DNA of 64,000 bases, taken from NCBI GenBank assembly GCA_963814975.1, contig CAWFFB010000001.1:1-64000 (forward strand), given 5' to 3'. This stretch comes from CAVUXJ01 sp963814975. GTDB taxonomy: Bacteria > Acidobacteriota > Vicinamibacteria > Vicinamibacterales > CAVVIG01. Below are positions 46,857-56,027 of the stretch, piece after piece (the first letter of the stretch is position 1; each line of letters begins with the position of its first letter). The notes under the pieces are model-generated. The model had not been told where the DNA came from. It saw only the letters and a program-made list of their open reading frames with translations, and did not search any database. A program made the position numbers and the translations under genes.

Positions 46857-48059
46857 TTACGCGGGTTGGCTCCGACGCAGGAACACCATCACCGTCGTGA
46901 AGACCGTGTCGTCGAAGCGCACCACCATGTGCGGCGCCTGGTATGGGTTCTTGTGAAGATCGATCGCCGCGTACTGGTACCGGCGGTACACCGCCTCGTC
47001 CACAGGCTCGACGAGCTGAAGGGATGGTTGATCGATCAGGCGCGCAAATTCGTGTGGCTGAAACGTGTCCTCATGAGGCGGACCGTGCAGGACGTATTCG
47101 GTGGCGAGCGCGAGCACGCCGCCCGGCTTGAGCACCCTGGTCATTTCACGGATCGTGTCGATGGCTCCAGGCATGCCGCCGAAGTGCTCGATCGAAGAGA
47201 GCGAGTAGACCACATCGAACGCGCCGTCACGGAAGGCAAGCCGCCGGCCGTCCATCTTCATGAAGATCAGGTGGTCGCGCCGATAGGGGAATGGAGCGTA
47301 GTCCTCGGGTCTTTGGATCACGTCCGGGTCGCCTTCACGGGCGGCCGCCTCCTGCCACACCCCTTCGTACATATCCGTCGCGACCACCCGCCGGACGTGA
47401 TTCGCCAGCCAATACACGACGTGCTCGTGCCCGGCGCCGACGCTGAGAATCTGAGCATCCTCACGAAGCATGCCCAGGCGCCGACAGCCGAAGATCAGCT
47501 GTGTGAATTCGTACGGCTTCCGGTGCATCGACAGCTTGTCGTCAGAAAGTCCGAGGCTGCGCAGCAGGTCGAGCCACTCGGGGTTGTCCCATTTGGCGGG
47601 GTTGGCCAGCTCGCAGAGCTGCGTGTCTCGGGGTATCACCGCGCTTTCCGGGGCGAGATCGCGCACGCGGCGGTCGAACTCCTCGGACACCGCAAGCGAG
47701 CGAACCAGGTTCGTTCGTGTCTCTCCCGCCGCCAGCGCCGCCGTGTAATGGCGCAACCCGCTGTCATCAGCGGGCCGGCCGAGCAGATAGTCGTACGCGC
47801 GCCGCACGAACGCCTCGTCCGCTCCGAGCGTCTGGAGCCCGCGCTCGCGAGCGTGGCCGTCGCCTTCGAGACGGCTGCCGGCCTTCCAGGTCGATCGAAG
47901 CATCTGAAACTCTGGCGAGGAGAGCAGCCGCATCAGGAGCGTGCTTCTCTCGCCGCCGCGCATCCCGTCGCGCAGTTCCATGGGGCTCGGCGCCCGTCCC
48001 AGGATGATCCAGAACACTTCTTCGATCGTCCGAGCGTCGCTCGGTGTGCGTGCGGACAT
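46857..48059 (-). CDS. DUF4214-like repeats fused to SAM methyltransferase
   Basis: The protein has 400 aa. Two short helical repeats of DUF4214 type open it (EEVFWIILGRAPSPMELRD at about 13-31, and RAYDYLLGRPADDSGLRHYT at about 86-105). A class I methyltransferase follows, with ILSVGAGHEHVVYWLANHV at about 203-221, DVVYSLSSIEHFGG and EMTRVLKPGGVLALATEYVL. DUF4214 modules occur in glycan-related and surface-layer proteins. The methyltransferase may modify a glycan or lipid head group made by the neighbouring enzymes. Confidence 0.75.
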   Translation of the reverse strand: MSARTPSDARTIEEVFWIILGRAPSPMELRDGMRGGERSTLLMRLLSSPEFQMLRSTWKAGSRLEGDGHARERGLQTLGADEAFVRRAYDYLLGRPADDSGLRHYTAALAAGETRTNLVRSLAVSEEFDRRVRDLAPESAVIPRDTQLCELANPAKWDNPEWLDLLRSLGLSDDKLSMHRKPYEFTQLIFGCRRLGMLREDAQILSVGAGHEHVVYWLANHVRRVVATDMYEGVWQEAAAREGDPDVIQRPEDYAPFPYRRDHLIFMKMDGRRLAFRDGAFDVVYSLSSIEHFGGMPGAIDTIREMTRVLKPGGVLALATEYVLHGPPHEDTFQPHEFARLIDQPSLQLVEPVDEAVYRRYQYAAIDLHKNPYQAPHMVVRFDDTVFTTVMVFLRRSQPA

Positions 48060-48192
48060 CAGCGGGTCAGATTCTACATGGCAAGAGATGAATCCCGTTA
48101 TCTGGTCAACTGGTCACTGGTCATGGAATCAATCAAGGACCCAGCGACCCAATGACCGGATGACCAGATGACCAGATGACCAGATTCTCACT
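48060..48192. repeat. Divergent spacer with TGACCAGA tandem repeat and inverted copies
   Basis: TCTGGTCAACTGGTCACTGG (about 48,103-48,122) faces a tandem run of GATGACCA (about 48,160-48,183). The two arms are near complements over about 24 bases and could form a long stem. It lies between divergent genes, directly upstream of ATG 48193. Copies are too few and too irregular for a CRISPR. Confidence 0.62.
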
Positions 48193-50121
48193 ATGATGTC
48201 GAGCGTGTCTTCGATGACCCGCGAATCGGCCATCGCGCCGGCCAGTATTCCGTCCCGTCGCGGGGCTGCCCTTACCGGAGCCATTCTGCTGATCGTTACC
48301 CTGGCCGCTGCGGTCTCTGTTGACGTGCCGCGCGCGGGTTACAAGCTCAAGGGCGACGAAGCCACGTACGTCGCCATGGCCCTCAGCATGGCTTACGATC
48401 GGGACCTCGCGTTCGAGCGCCAGGACCTGGATCGGTTCTGGGGGATCTACCAGCAGGGTCCCGAAGGGATTTTCCTCAAGCGCGGAAAGCAGTTCCGTGT
48501 CCGCGTGCGCGCCACGCCGCCGTTCCTGTACATCTTCAACAGCACGCCAGACCCGCGCGAGGATCGCCTGTATTTCGGGAAGGGAATCATCTATTCCGTA
48601 GCGTCCGCGCCGTTCGTGTGGCTGTTGGGCATGAACGGCTTCCTCGTGTTCCACATCCTGTTGCTCTTCGCGGCGGGCACCTGCGGATACCTGTTTCTCG
48701 CCGCGCGCTCGCGGCCGGCCGCCGCGCTGACGTTCACGCTCGCGTTCATCCTGGCGTCTGAAGTGCCCGTCTACGCCGTGTTCCTGACGCCTGAGATCTT
48801 CAACTTCTCGATCGTGTTCGTTGCGTATTTCCTCTGGTTGTACAAGGAGGTGGCCGAGCCGCGGAGTCGGTGGCTTCGCGGCACCGAGTCCGACGTGTTG
48901 GCCGCCATCCTGCTCGGTGTGGCGACCTACTCGAAACCGTACTCGAACGCTCCGCTGGTCTTGCCGCTGGTGCTGCTGTTCTGGTGGCGGCGTCAATGGC
49001 TGCGCGGTTTTGGCGTCGGCGCCGCCTCCGTTGCCGCCTGTGCCGCGCTCTTTGCCGCGACCGCGCTGGTCTCGGGCGAATTCAACTATCAAGGGGGCGA
49101 CCGCAAGATCTTCTACTCGGCGCAAGGGTCGGCGCCACCCCCGACGGCCGGATTTCCCTTCGAAGCGGCCGATGCCAGCTGGGATCGGCGAGGTTCAGGC
49201 GTTGGCACAGACGAGGTGGGCGCCGACAATGTTTTGCAGCTGTCCGAAATCACCAGGCTGTTCCGTCATAACGTCACGTATTTTCTGTTCGGCCGCCACT
49301 TCGGGCTGGTGCCGTACCTGTTCCCAGGCGTCCTGGCGGTCCTGCTGTGGCTGTTCTCCAGCGAGCGCTCCGTCGCCTGGCGCGTGATGACGTTTGTCGG
49401 GGTGGTGGTCTCGGCGCTCGTGCTGTTGATTTTCCTGCCCTATACATGGTTCGGCGGCGGGGGGCCGCCAGGGAACCGCTATTTCCTGAGCGTCTATCCG
49501 GCGATGTTCTTTCTGACGCCGCCGCTCGCTTCAACCCTGCCCGGTCTGCTCGCGTGGATCGGCGGCGCGCTGTTCACGGCGAAGATGCTTGTCAACCCGT
49601 TCTATGCGGCCAAGTTCACCTGGGAAACCACCCAACGGGGGTGGGCGCGGCGGCTGCCGGTCGAGCTGACTGTTCCCAACGACCTTCCGATCCGGCTCGA
49701 TACAAGCCTGAGAGCGCGAATCCCGTACGGGGATCCACGGCTGCTGTTGTACTTTCTCGATCAGCACGCGTACCCGCCGGAGCCGGAAGGCATGTGGATT
49801 GCCGGAACCGGACGCGCCGAGATTCTCGTCCGGTCGGTGTTTCCGGTTCATCATTTCAAGGTCACGGCGGCGTCGCCGATCAGAACGACGTTCACGGTCT
49901 CTGCGGGAGCGGGGGCCTCGACGGTCGAGATCGTGCCTGGCACCCGAGCGGCGTTTGACGTGCTAGCGGGGGAGGGTGTCCAGGGGTTGAACGGCTACGC
50001 GTACTTGATTTCCGCACGGTCGTCGGAGGCGTTCACGCCCCGGCTACGGGACCCGAATTCGCATGACGACCGCAATCTCGGCGCGCAAATGCATCTTCAG
50101 GCCGTCGGCATGTCACCGTGA
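48193..50121 (+). CDS. GT-C-like membrane protein
   Basis: The protein has 642 aa and about ten to eleven hydrophobic segments. The first loop reads AGYKLKGDEATYVAMALSMA, with the acidic pair (DE) characteristic of PMT/ArnT-like enzymes. The C-terminal 150 residues are soluble and beta-rich (GAGASTVEIVPGTRAAFDVL). The gene is intact. It probably transfers a sugar from a polyprenyl carrier to a periplasmic acceptor. Similar loops occur in the large protein at 13.9-16.6 kb (GPGGDEPHYL). Confidence 0.7.
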   Translation: MMSSVSSMTRESAIAPASIPSRRGAALTGAILLIVTLAAAVSVDVPRAGYKLKGDEATYVAMALSMAYDRDLAFERQDLDRFWGIYQQGPEGIFLKRGKQFRVRVRATPPFLYIFNSTPDPREDRLYFGKGIIYSVASAPFVWLLGMNGFLVFHILLLFAAGTCGYLFLAARSRPAAALTFTLAFILASEVPVYAVFLTPEIFNFSIVFVAYFLWLYKEVAEPRSRWLRGTESDVLAAILLGVATYSKPYSNAPLVLPLVLLFWWRRQWLRGFGVGAASVAACAALFAATALVSGEFNYQGGDRKIFYSAQGSAPPPTAGFPFEAADASWDRRGSGVGTDEVGADNVLQLSEITRLFRHNVTYFLFGRHFGLVPYLFPGVLAVLLWLFSSERSVAWRVMTFVGVVVSALVLLIFLPYTWFGGGGPPGNRYFLSVYPAMFFLTPPLASTLPGLLAWIGGALFTAKMLVNPFYAAKFTWETTQRGWARRLPVELTVPNDLPIRLDTSLRARIPYGDPRLLLYFLDQHAYPPEPEGMWIAGTGRAEILVRSVFPVHHFKVTAASPIRTTFTVSAGAGASTVEIVPGTRAAFDVLAGEGVQGLNGYAYLISARSSEAFTPRLRDPNSHDDRNLGAQMHLQAVGMSP

Positions 50122-50232
50122 GGAAAGACGAGACGACAGCGGCCAACGTGCCAGGTTGACGCCCATCCCACACGGCTGTGCATGGGCGCGCGGCCTCGAT
50201 TCGAAAGTCCTGTTCTCCAGGTCCGATGGTTT

Positions 50233-50808
50233 TCACGCCTTGGGGAGTCCCAGAAGGGCTTTCCACTGTTGGCGATGTTTCGCGATCGACGCCTCCACCG
50301 ACAGGTACGGCGGATTCGCCACATCCCAGGCAGTTCGCATGAACCAAACGCCCATGTCCGCATTCGGCGCCAGCCCGGCCGCCGCGTAATCCTCGAACAA
50401 CGCTGCCCCGATCGCTTTCCCTGCCGCGTCGCCGACATACGGGACCGTGACCGATGGCGGTGGAGTGTCGGGTGGTGTGGGCGGCAGCACAATCGACTCG
50501 TCCACGGGCGCGACCCACCTGGTCGTGTCCATGTCGTGCTCGCGGCCCCACGCCGGCGTGCCTTTTCCTTCCGCGTCCAAGAGCACATCGAACCCGCGAC
50601 CGTCCTCGTAGACGAGATAGTCGCGCGAGATGAATTTCCCCGTGCGCGGCTGACGGGTGTTGGCGCCGGTGGGTTTGGCGAACAGGCCGAGCCCCTCGTC
50701 TCGGTGTGCCCAGGCGACGGCGTTCAAGAGCTCTCCGAGCTGTTCGTTCGACATCGGCGTGGGGTAGGTCTTCCGCATGGCGACGAGTGTGTCATACGGC
50801 TTTGGCAT
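50233..50808 (-). CDS. Hypothetical protein, unrecognised
   Basis: The protein is 191 aa from ATG 50808. It starts MPKPYDTLVAMRKTYPTPMS, then has ELLNAVAWAHRDEGLGLFAK, a proline-rich segment (about 112-122, PPTPPDTPPP), and a helical C-terminus with ASIAKHRQQWKALLG. There is no signal peptide or membrane helix. The composition is balanced and codon use is like its neighbours, so it is probably a real gene. A longer start at 50889 is possible. I do not recognise the family. Confidence 0.55.
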   Translation of the reverse strand: MPKPYDTLVAMRKTYPTPMSNEQLGELLNAVAWAHRDEGLGLFAKPTGANTRQPRTGKFISRDYLVYEDGRGFDVLLDAEGKGTPAWGREHDMDTTRWVAPVDESIVLPPTPPDTPPPSVTVPYVGDAAGKAIGAALFEDYAAAGLAPNADMGVWFMRTAWDVANPPYLSVEASIAKHRQQWKALLGLPKA

Positions 50809-50965
50809 CGCTATGTTCCTCAGTTCCGGCTCTGGATCGGTGGCGGGTCCCGTCGGGGCCGTCCACGGCGGTACCCGCGGTATCCACACGCTGACAATGG
50901 AACCGCTTGATCGCCGCGGCGAAGGAACTCACCCCATCAATAATATTAAGGCGATCCGCGACGCT

Positions 50966-52106
50966 TCATCCATGCCACCCGCCTCCGTCATACCGTGCGT
51001 CGGGCCTGCCGTGCCGCCGCGTCACATAGATCGCCGCGCCGCTCAGCGAGAAAATCATCATCAGGCCGGTCGCCGTCAGCGACACGAGTACCGCCGAGTG
51101 CACCGGCAGGCCCAGACGTGCGAAGTAGAACGCAAATGTCGCCTCCCGCACGCCGAATCCGTTGACGGACACCGGGATCATCTGGACGATGAACGAGATC
51201 GGCACGATGATCGACAGGTCCCAGAACGTCACCGGCACGTGAAGGGCGTAGGCGATGACGAAATGATAGGCCACCAGCAGGGCCTGCACGGCCACCGCAC
51301 CGCCGAAACAGGCGGCCAGGGCGCCCGGACGCTGACGAAATCGGCCGAGCGCCGCGGTGAGTTTCTCGATCCGATCCCCTACCCACGTCGGATGCACGAC
51401 AGTGAGCGGTCGCAGCAATCGGCCGACACCTGCGGGCAGGAGCACGGCCGGAGCGGTCGCCGCGGCACTGACAAGGAAGCCTGCCCAGAGCCATGACGGC
51501 CAGATCGGGGAGGGCCCCGTACCGGCGACACGTCCGGCCACGGTGGCGCCAATAGCCGCAACGAGCACCAATCCCGAGCATTCCCAACACCCGATCGATC
51601 AGGATCACCGTCGTGGCGAGCGTTTTCGATCGCGCGGGGCGCGCGGTGTCGCGGATGCGCACGACGTCGCCGCCGATGTTGCTCGGCAGGAAGTTATTGA
51701 AAAAGATCGCCACCAGATATGAGGACAGGAGCGCCCCGTGGGAAACGTGAATGTCCTGGGCACCAAGGAGCAGACCCCAGCGCCAGGTGCTCGCCAGCGT
51801 CATCACGAAGTACAGCGAGAGGGCGACGAGCATCCACGGCAGCGACGCCCGGCTGGCGCTGTCCCAGAGCGCGCTGGCATCGATGCGTGAAAAGAGAAAC
51901 GCGAGCAGGGCGACGCTGACGCTCAGCCGGGCGGCAACGAGTGCCCGGCTGCGCCACGGCGAACCGCGGGGGCCGACTTCGTTCGACGGAGGCTCAGGAG
52001 TCGACGCCTCGCTGGTGGCGTTCGCCGACACAGAGGAGGGAGCCAACGCCTGGTTTGAAGCGGGTGCGCGCGGCGATCGGGTGTCTTGGACAATGCGCCG
52101 GGGCAC
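50966..52106 (-). CDS. YbhN/UPF0104-family membrane protein, one frameshift
   Basis: Two frames join into about 380 aa. The first has a Ser/Pro-rich N-terminus, then FLFSRIDASALWDSASRASL and VAIFFNNFLPSNIGGDVVRI, the family landmark. An extra A near 51,571 shifts to the second frame, which ends with IPVSVNGFGVREATFAFYFA. It resembles the gene at 35.6-36.6 kb. Such proteins may move lipids or lipid-linked sugars across the inner membrane. It is divergent from the GT4 gene that starts 33 bases away. Confidence 0.8.
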
Positions 52107-52139
52107 TCTACTACGGTTTCATGAGAAAATCACTGCATC

Positions 52140-53354
52140 TTGCGCATTCTGATGATCGCGCCGCAGCCGTTCTTCGAGCCGCGTGGAACGCCCTTCAGCG
52201 AGTTTCATCGCATCCGCGCGCTGACGGCCCTCGGCCATCAGGTCGATCTCGTCACCTATCCGTTCGGTGACGACGTGGAGATGCCCGGCTTGCGCATCTT
52301 TCGCTGCGCGCGGCCGCCGTTCGTTCGCCGCGTCAGGATCGGTCCGTCGCTGGCGAAGATTCCGCTCGATGTGCAGTTGATGCTGACCGCTCTCGGCCGC
52401 GTGATGGCGGACCGGTACGACGCCGTCCACTCGCACGAGGAAGGCGGGCTCATCGGCGTGGTGCTCGCCTGCGGCGCTGCGGGTGCCGCATCTGTACGAC
52501 ATGCACTCCAGCCTGCCGCAGCAGCTCACCAATTTCGCCGTTCAGCGGCTCGCGCTCATGCGACGCGTCTTTCTCGGCATCGAGCGTCTGATGATTCGGC
52601 GATCGCGTGTGGTGATCGTGATCTGTCCTTCGCTGGAGGACACCGTCCGCGCCATCGATCCGGCCGCACAGGTGATCCTGATCGAGAACGCTCCTGGTTC
52701 GGCGAGAAGGCGCGGCGACGCCGGCGCAGGCGGCGGCGGTCCGGGAGACGTTCGGCCTGGGCGCGTCGACGCCGGTCGTGCTGTACACGGGAACGTTCGA
52801 GGCCTATCAGGGGCTCGATCTGCTGTTTGCGGCGATGGCTCTTGTCAGCGGCCGCCGCCCCGACGCCCGGCTGCTGCTGGCCGGCGGCAAGCCGGATCAG
52901 GTACGGCGCGCGCAGGAGCAGGCGCAGGCCGCAGGGATCGGCGACGTGACGCTGTTTGCCGGCGAACGTCCGGCGTCGGAGATTCCGGCCTACCTGCTCG
53001 CTGCCGACGTGCTGGTGTCGCCCCGGTCGCGCGGGACGAACACGCCGCTCAAGATCTATCAGTATCTGCGGTCTGGCAAAGCCATCGTCGCCACGCGGCT
53101 GCTGACGCACACGCAGGTTCTCGACGACGACACCGCGATTCTGACCGGCGTTTCCGCTGCGGAGTTCGCCGACGGCATTCTCGCGGCGCTCGAGAATCCC
53201 GGGCGCGCCGCGGCCGTCGGACGTCGCGCCCGCGAGCTGGCCGAGACGAAATACAGCTACGAGGCCTATCTCGAGCGCACGCGGACGGGCCTGCGGCGCG
53301 CTGGCCCGATCCGAGGCGCCGGTGGCGCCGGGCAAGGACGTCAAGGACGTCGCG
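52140..53354 (+). CDS. GT4-type glycosyltransferase, at least two frameshifts
   Basis: The N-terminal domain begins MRILMIAPQPFFEPRGTPFS. After an inserted G near 52,481 it reads VPHLYDMHSSLPQQLTNFAV, and after a further break near 52,705 VVLYTGTFEAYQGLDLLFAA and LVSPRSRGTNTPLKIYQYLR. The last two are the nucleotide-sugar-binding parts of the GT-B C-domain. Joined length is about 400 aa. The enzyme is cytoplasmic and heads a run of glycan genes (methyltransferase, epimerase, acyltransferase) on the same strand. Confidence 0.8.
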
Positions 53355-54115
53355 TGAAGGACGAAGCCACGCGCGACCATTACAGCTACACCGTCTACGC
53401 CGATCCGGCGACTGCCCGAACATTCGACGATCGCCGTTTCGGCGGACCGATCGGGGAGCTGATTGCCGCTGAGCAGGCGCGTGTCCTCATCGGTTTCATC
53501 GGCGAGATTCGCGACCGTCGCGTCCTCGACGTCGGCTCCGGCACGGGCCGCGCGGCGCTGCTGCTGGCGCGCGCGGGCGCGAGGGTGACGGGAGTCGACG
53601 CGTCGGAGCAGATGCTTGCCGTGGCCCGGCAGCGCGCAGCCGACGAGCAGAGCGATCATCACGTTTGCGGTTGGCGACGCCCACGCGCTCGAGTTCGCCG
53701 ATCGCGCGTTCGACGTGGCCGTCAGCTTCCGCGTGCTGATGCACACGCCGCAGTGGCGGGTCGTGTCTCGGCGAGCTGTGCCGGGTCGCCGACCGCCTCG
53801 TGGTGATCGACTACCCCTCGCGATCGAGCGTCGCCCGGCTGCAGGCGGCCGCGCGCCGCGTCCTCAGCCTGCTCGGCGTGCGCACGGAAGCGTATCGCGT
53901 GTTCTCCGATCGCGAGATCGCCGACGGCGCTTGCGCAGCACGGATTCCGGGTCCGTTCGCGGCATCGCCAGTTCGTCCTGCCAATCGCCTTTCACAAAGC
54001 CATCGGATCCCGCCGATTCACGGTCGCCTCCGAGTCGCTCTTGAACCGGATCGGCCTGCTGAGCCTCTTCGGATCTCCGGTCACGCTCGTCGCCGAACGG
54101 TGCACGCGCTCGTAA
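53354..54115 (+). CDS. SAM-dependent methyltransferase, several frameshifts
   Basis: It starts at GTG 53354 (VKDEATRDHYSYTVYADPAT). The SAM motif is RVLDVGSGTGRAALLLARAG. Later frames give AIITFAVGDAHALEFADRAF, VSFRVLMHTPQW, DRLVVIDYPSRSSVARL and FVLPIAFHKAIGSRRF. The reading ends at 54,115. Breaks near 53,652, 53,770 and 53,930 are mostly single inserted bases. It probably methylates a lipid or sugar intermediate of the same pathway. Confidence 0.75.
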
Positions 54116-55084
54116 CCGGCGCAACGGGATTCACCGGAGGCCATCTGGCCCGTGCCCTGGCCGCCCGGGGCCTGACAGTGCGCGCGCTCGTTCGGGATGC
54201 CGGCCGTGCCCGCGACCTCGAGGCGGAGGGCATCCAGATTGGCGGTCGGCGACATCCGCGACCGCGCCGCGCTCGAGGCGGCGACTGCCGGGGTCGAGGT
54301 CGTGTATCACATCGCCGCGATCTACCGGCAGGCGGGCGTCAAGCGCGACGTCTACCGGGCGGTCAACGCGTCGGCCGTTCGGGACATCGTCGAGGCTAGC
54401 AGCCCGCGCCGGCGTGCGACGCGTGGTTCACTGCAGCACCGTCGGCGTCCACGGAGACATCGAGCATCCGCCGGCCAACGAAGACGCCCCGCTCAGGCCC
54501 GGCGATCCGTATCAGGTCACCAAGCTCGAAGGTGAGCGGCTGGCGCGCGAAGCAGGCGATCGGCTCGGCATCGAGGTCACGATCGCGCGGCCGAGCGGCA
54601 TCTACGGTCCCGGCGATCGGCGGCTGCTGAAGTTGTTTCGAGGCGTTGCGCGGGGACGGTTTCCGATGCTCGGTCGCGGCGAGATCTACTACCATCTGAC
54701 CTACATCGACGACCTCGTCGAGGGTTTCCGCCTGTGCGGCGAGCACCCGGCCGCAGCCGGCCGCACCTACATTCTCGCGGGCGGTGAGTATACGACGCTG
54801 AACCAACTGGTGGCGCTGATCGCGGAGGTTGCCGGCGTGCCGGCCGCCGAGGCTTCACCTGCCCGTCTGGCCGTTCTGGATCGCCGGGGCGCGTGTGCGA
54901 GGCGGTGTGGGTGCCGATCGGCATCGAGCCGCCGATTTATCGCCGTCGCGTGGACTTCTACACGAAGAGCCGCGCCTTCGACATCTCGCGCGCGCGCCGC
55001 GAGCTCGGCTACGACCCGCGCGTCGGCCTGCGGCAAGGCATCGAGCGAACGCTGAACTGGTATCGTGACCATGGATGGATTTGA
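54100..55084 (+). CDS. NAD-dependent sugar epimerase/dehydratase (HpnA-like), frameshifted
   Basis: The short-chain dehydrogenase fold is clear. HALVTGATGFTGGHLARALA is the NAD-binding motif, followed after a shift by LAVGDIRDRAALEAATAG. The catalytic YQVTK occurs in RPGDPYQVTKLEGERLAREA, with RPSGIYGPGDRRLLKLF and YHLTYIDDLVEGFRL downstream. The C-terminus ends IERTLNWYRDHGWI. Breaks lie near 54,236, 54,403 and 54,850-54,890. It resembles hopanoid-associated sugar epimerases (HpnA), although no hopanoid cyclase gene is visible here. GTG 54100 is the likely start. Confidence 0.82.
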
Positions 55085-55167
55085 TGAAGGATGGGCTGCC
55101 GTCACCTCAGTCCGTTTCAGTGTTCGCTCCGAGGCGATCGTGAAGCACCAGGAGTCGTAAGGGAACG

Positions 55168-56003
55168 ATGCCATTGTCTGACCCGGGGATCGACAAAGCA
55201 CAGGAGCAGCTCTTCGACTCGAGCCGATCGAGCCGTCAGAAATATGCGGCGCTCGTCGTCGGCCGGCCGGGCCTCGCGGCGCTCCTGCAGTACGAGCTGT
55301 CGTGACCCTGACGCAGTCGTGGCCTGGGGCGCTCGGTCTCGTACTGCGCAAGACGTTCTACCCGCTGCTCCTCGGGTCGTGCGGCCGAAACGTGGTCTTC
55401 GGCCAGAACGTCGTGCTGCGCCACCCCCATAAGATTCACATCGGCAGCAACGTCGTCGTCGACGACAACTGCCTGCTCGACGCCAAGGGCGAGTCGAACC
55501 GCGGCATCCGGATCGGCGACGGCGTGTTCATCGGCCGCAACACGATTCTCTCGTGCAAGAACGGCGACATCGAGCTGGGCGACCACGCGAACATCGGCTT
55601 CAACTGCGAGCTGTTTTCCGCCAGCCGCGTCACGATCGGCAGCGGCGCGCTCCTGGCCGCCTATACGTATGTCATCGGCGGCGATCACGATTTTTCGGAT
55701 CCCTCGAAGCCGGTGCTCGAGCAGACGCGGACCTCGGCCGGCGTCACGATCGGCGCCGGCGCGTGGATGGGCGCGGGCGCGAAGATTCTCGATGGGGTCA
55801 CGATCGGCGATCACGCCGTCATCGGCGCAGGGGCGGTCGTGCGGGACGATGTGCCGGCCCACGCGGTCGCGGTCGGTGTTCCCGCGCGTATCGTGTCGAG
55901 TCGCAACGGAGTGACGTCGGTGACATGCTCAGTCGTTACAGCCGAGTTGACGCCGCTGAAGCAGTATCGATTGCTGATCGTAACTGTCAACTGTCAACTG
56001 TGA
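55168..56003 (+). CDS. Hexapeptide-repeat acyltransferase, one frameshift
   Basis: A first frame from ATG 55168 gives KYAALVVGRPGLAALLQYEL. After a shift near 55,298 the second frame continues TLTQSWPGALGLVLRKTFYP and then left-handed beta-helix repeats (VVFGQNVVLRHPHKIHIGSN, DGVFIGRNTILSCK, AVIGAGAVVRDDVP). These are typical of sugar O- or N-acetyltransferases. The usual domain ends at VGVPARIV; the last 30 residues read into the CTGTCAACTGT repeat and end VNCQL. It probably acetylates a sugar in the glycan pathway upstream. Confidence 0.82.
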
Positions 56004-56010
56004 ACTCTTG
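55979..56010. repeat. CTGTCAACTGT repeat overlapping the acyltransferase 3' end
   Basis: The tandem AACTGTCAACTGTCAACTGT at 55,982-56,001 is the clearest case of the CTGTCA family. It lies at the very end of the acyltransferase frame and 18-46 bases before the ttcA start, so it could influence translation or processing between the two. Confidence 0.65.
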
Positions 56011-56027
56011 CCTGTACAATTCCCGCC

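Noticed and set aside
48153..48187. Possible CRISPR in the TGACCAGA repeats
   Set aside because: Repeats are 8-9 bases with no spacers of regular size, and no cas gene is present.
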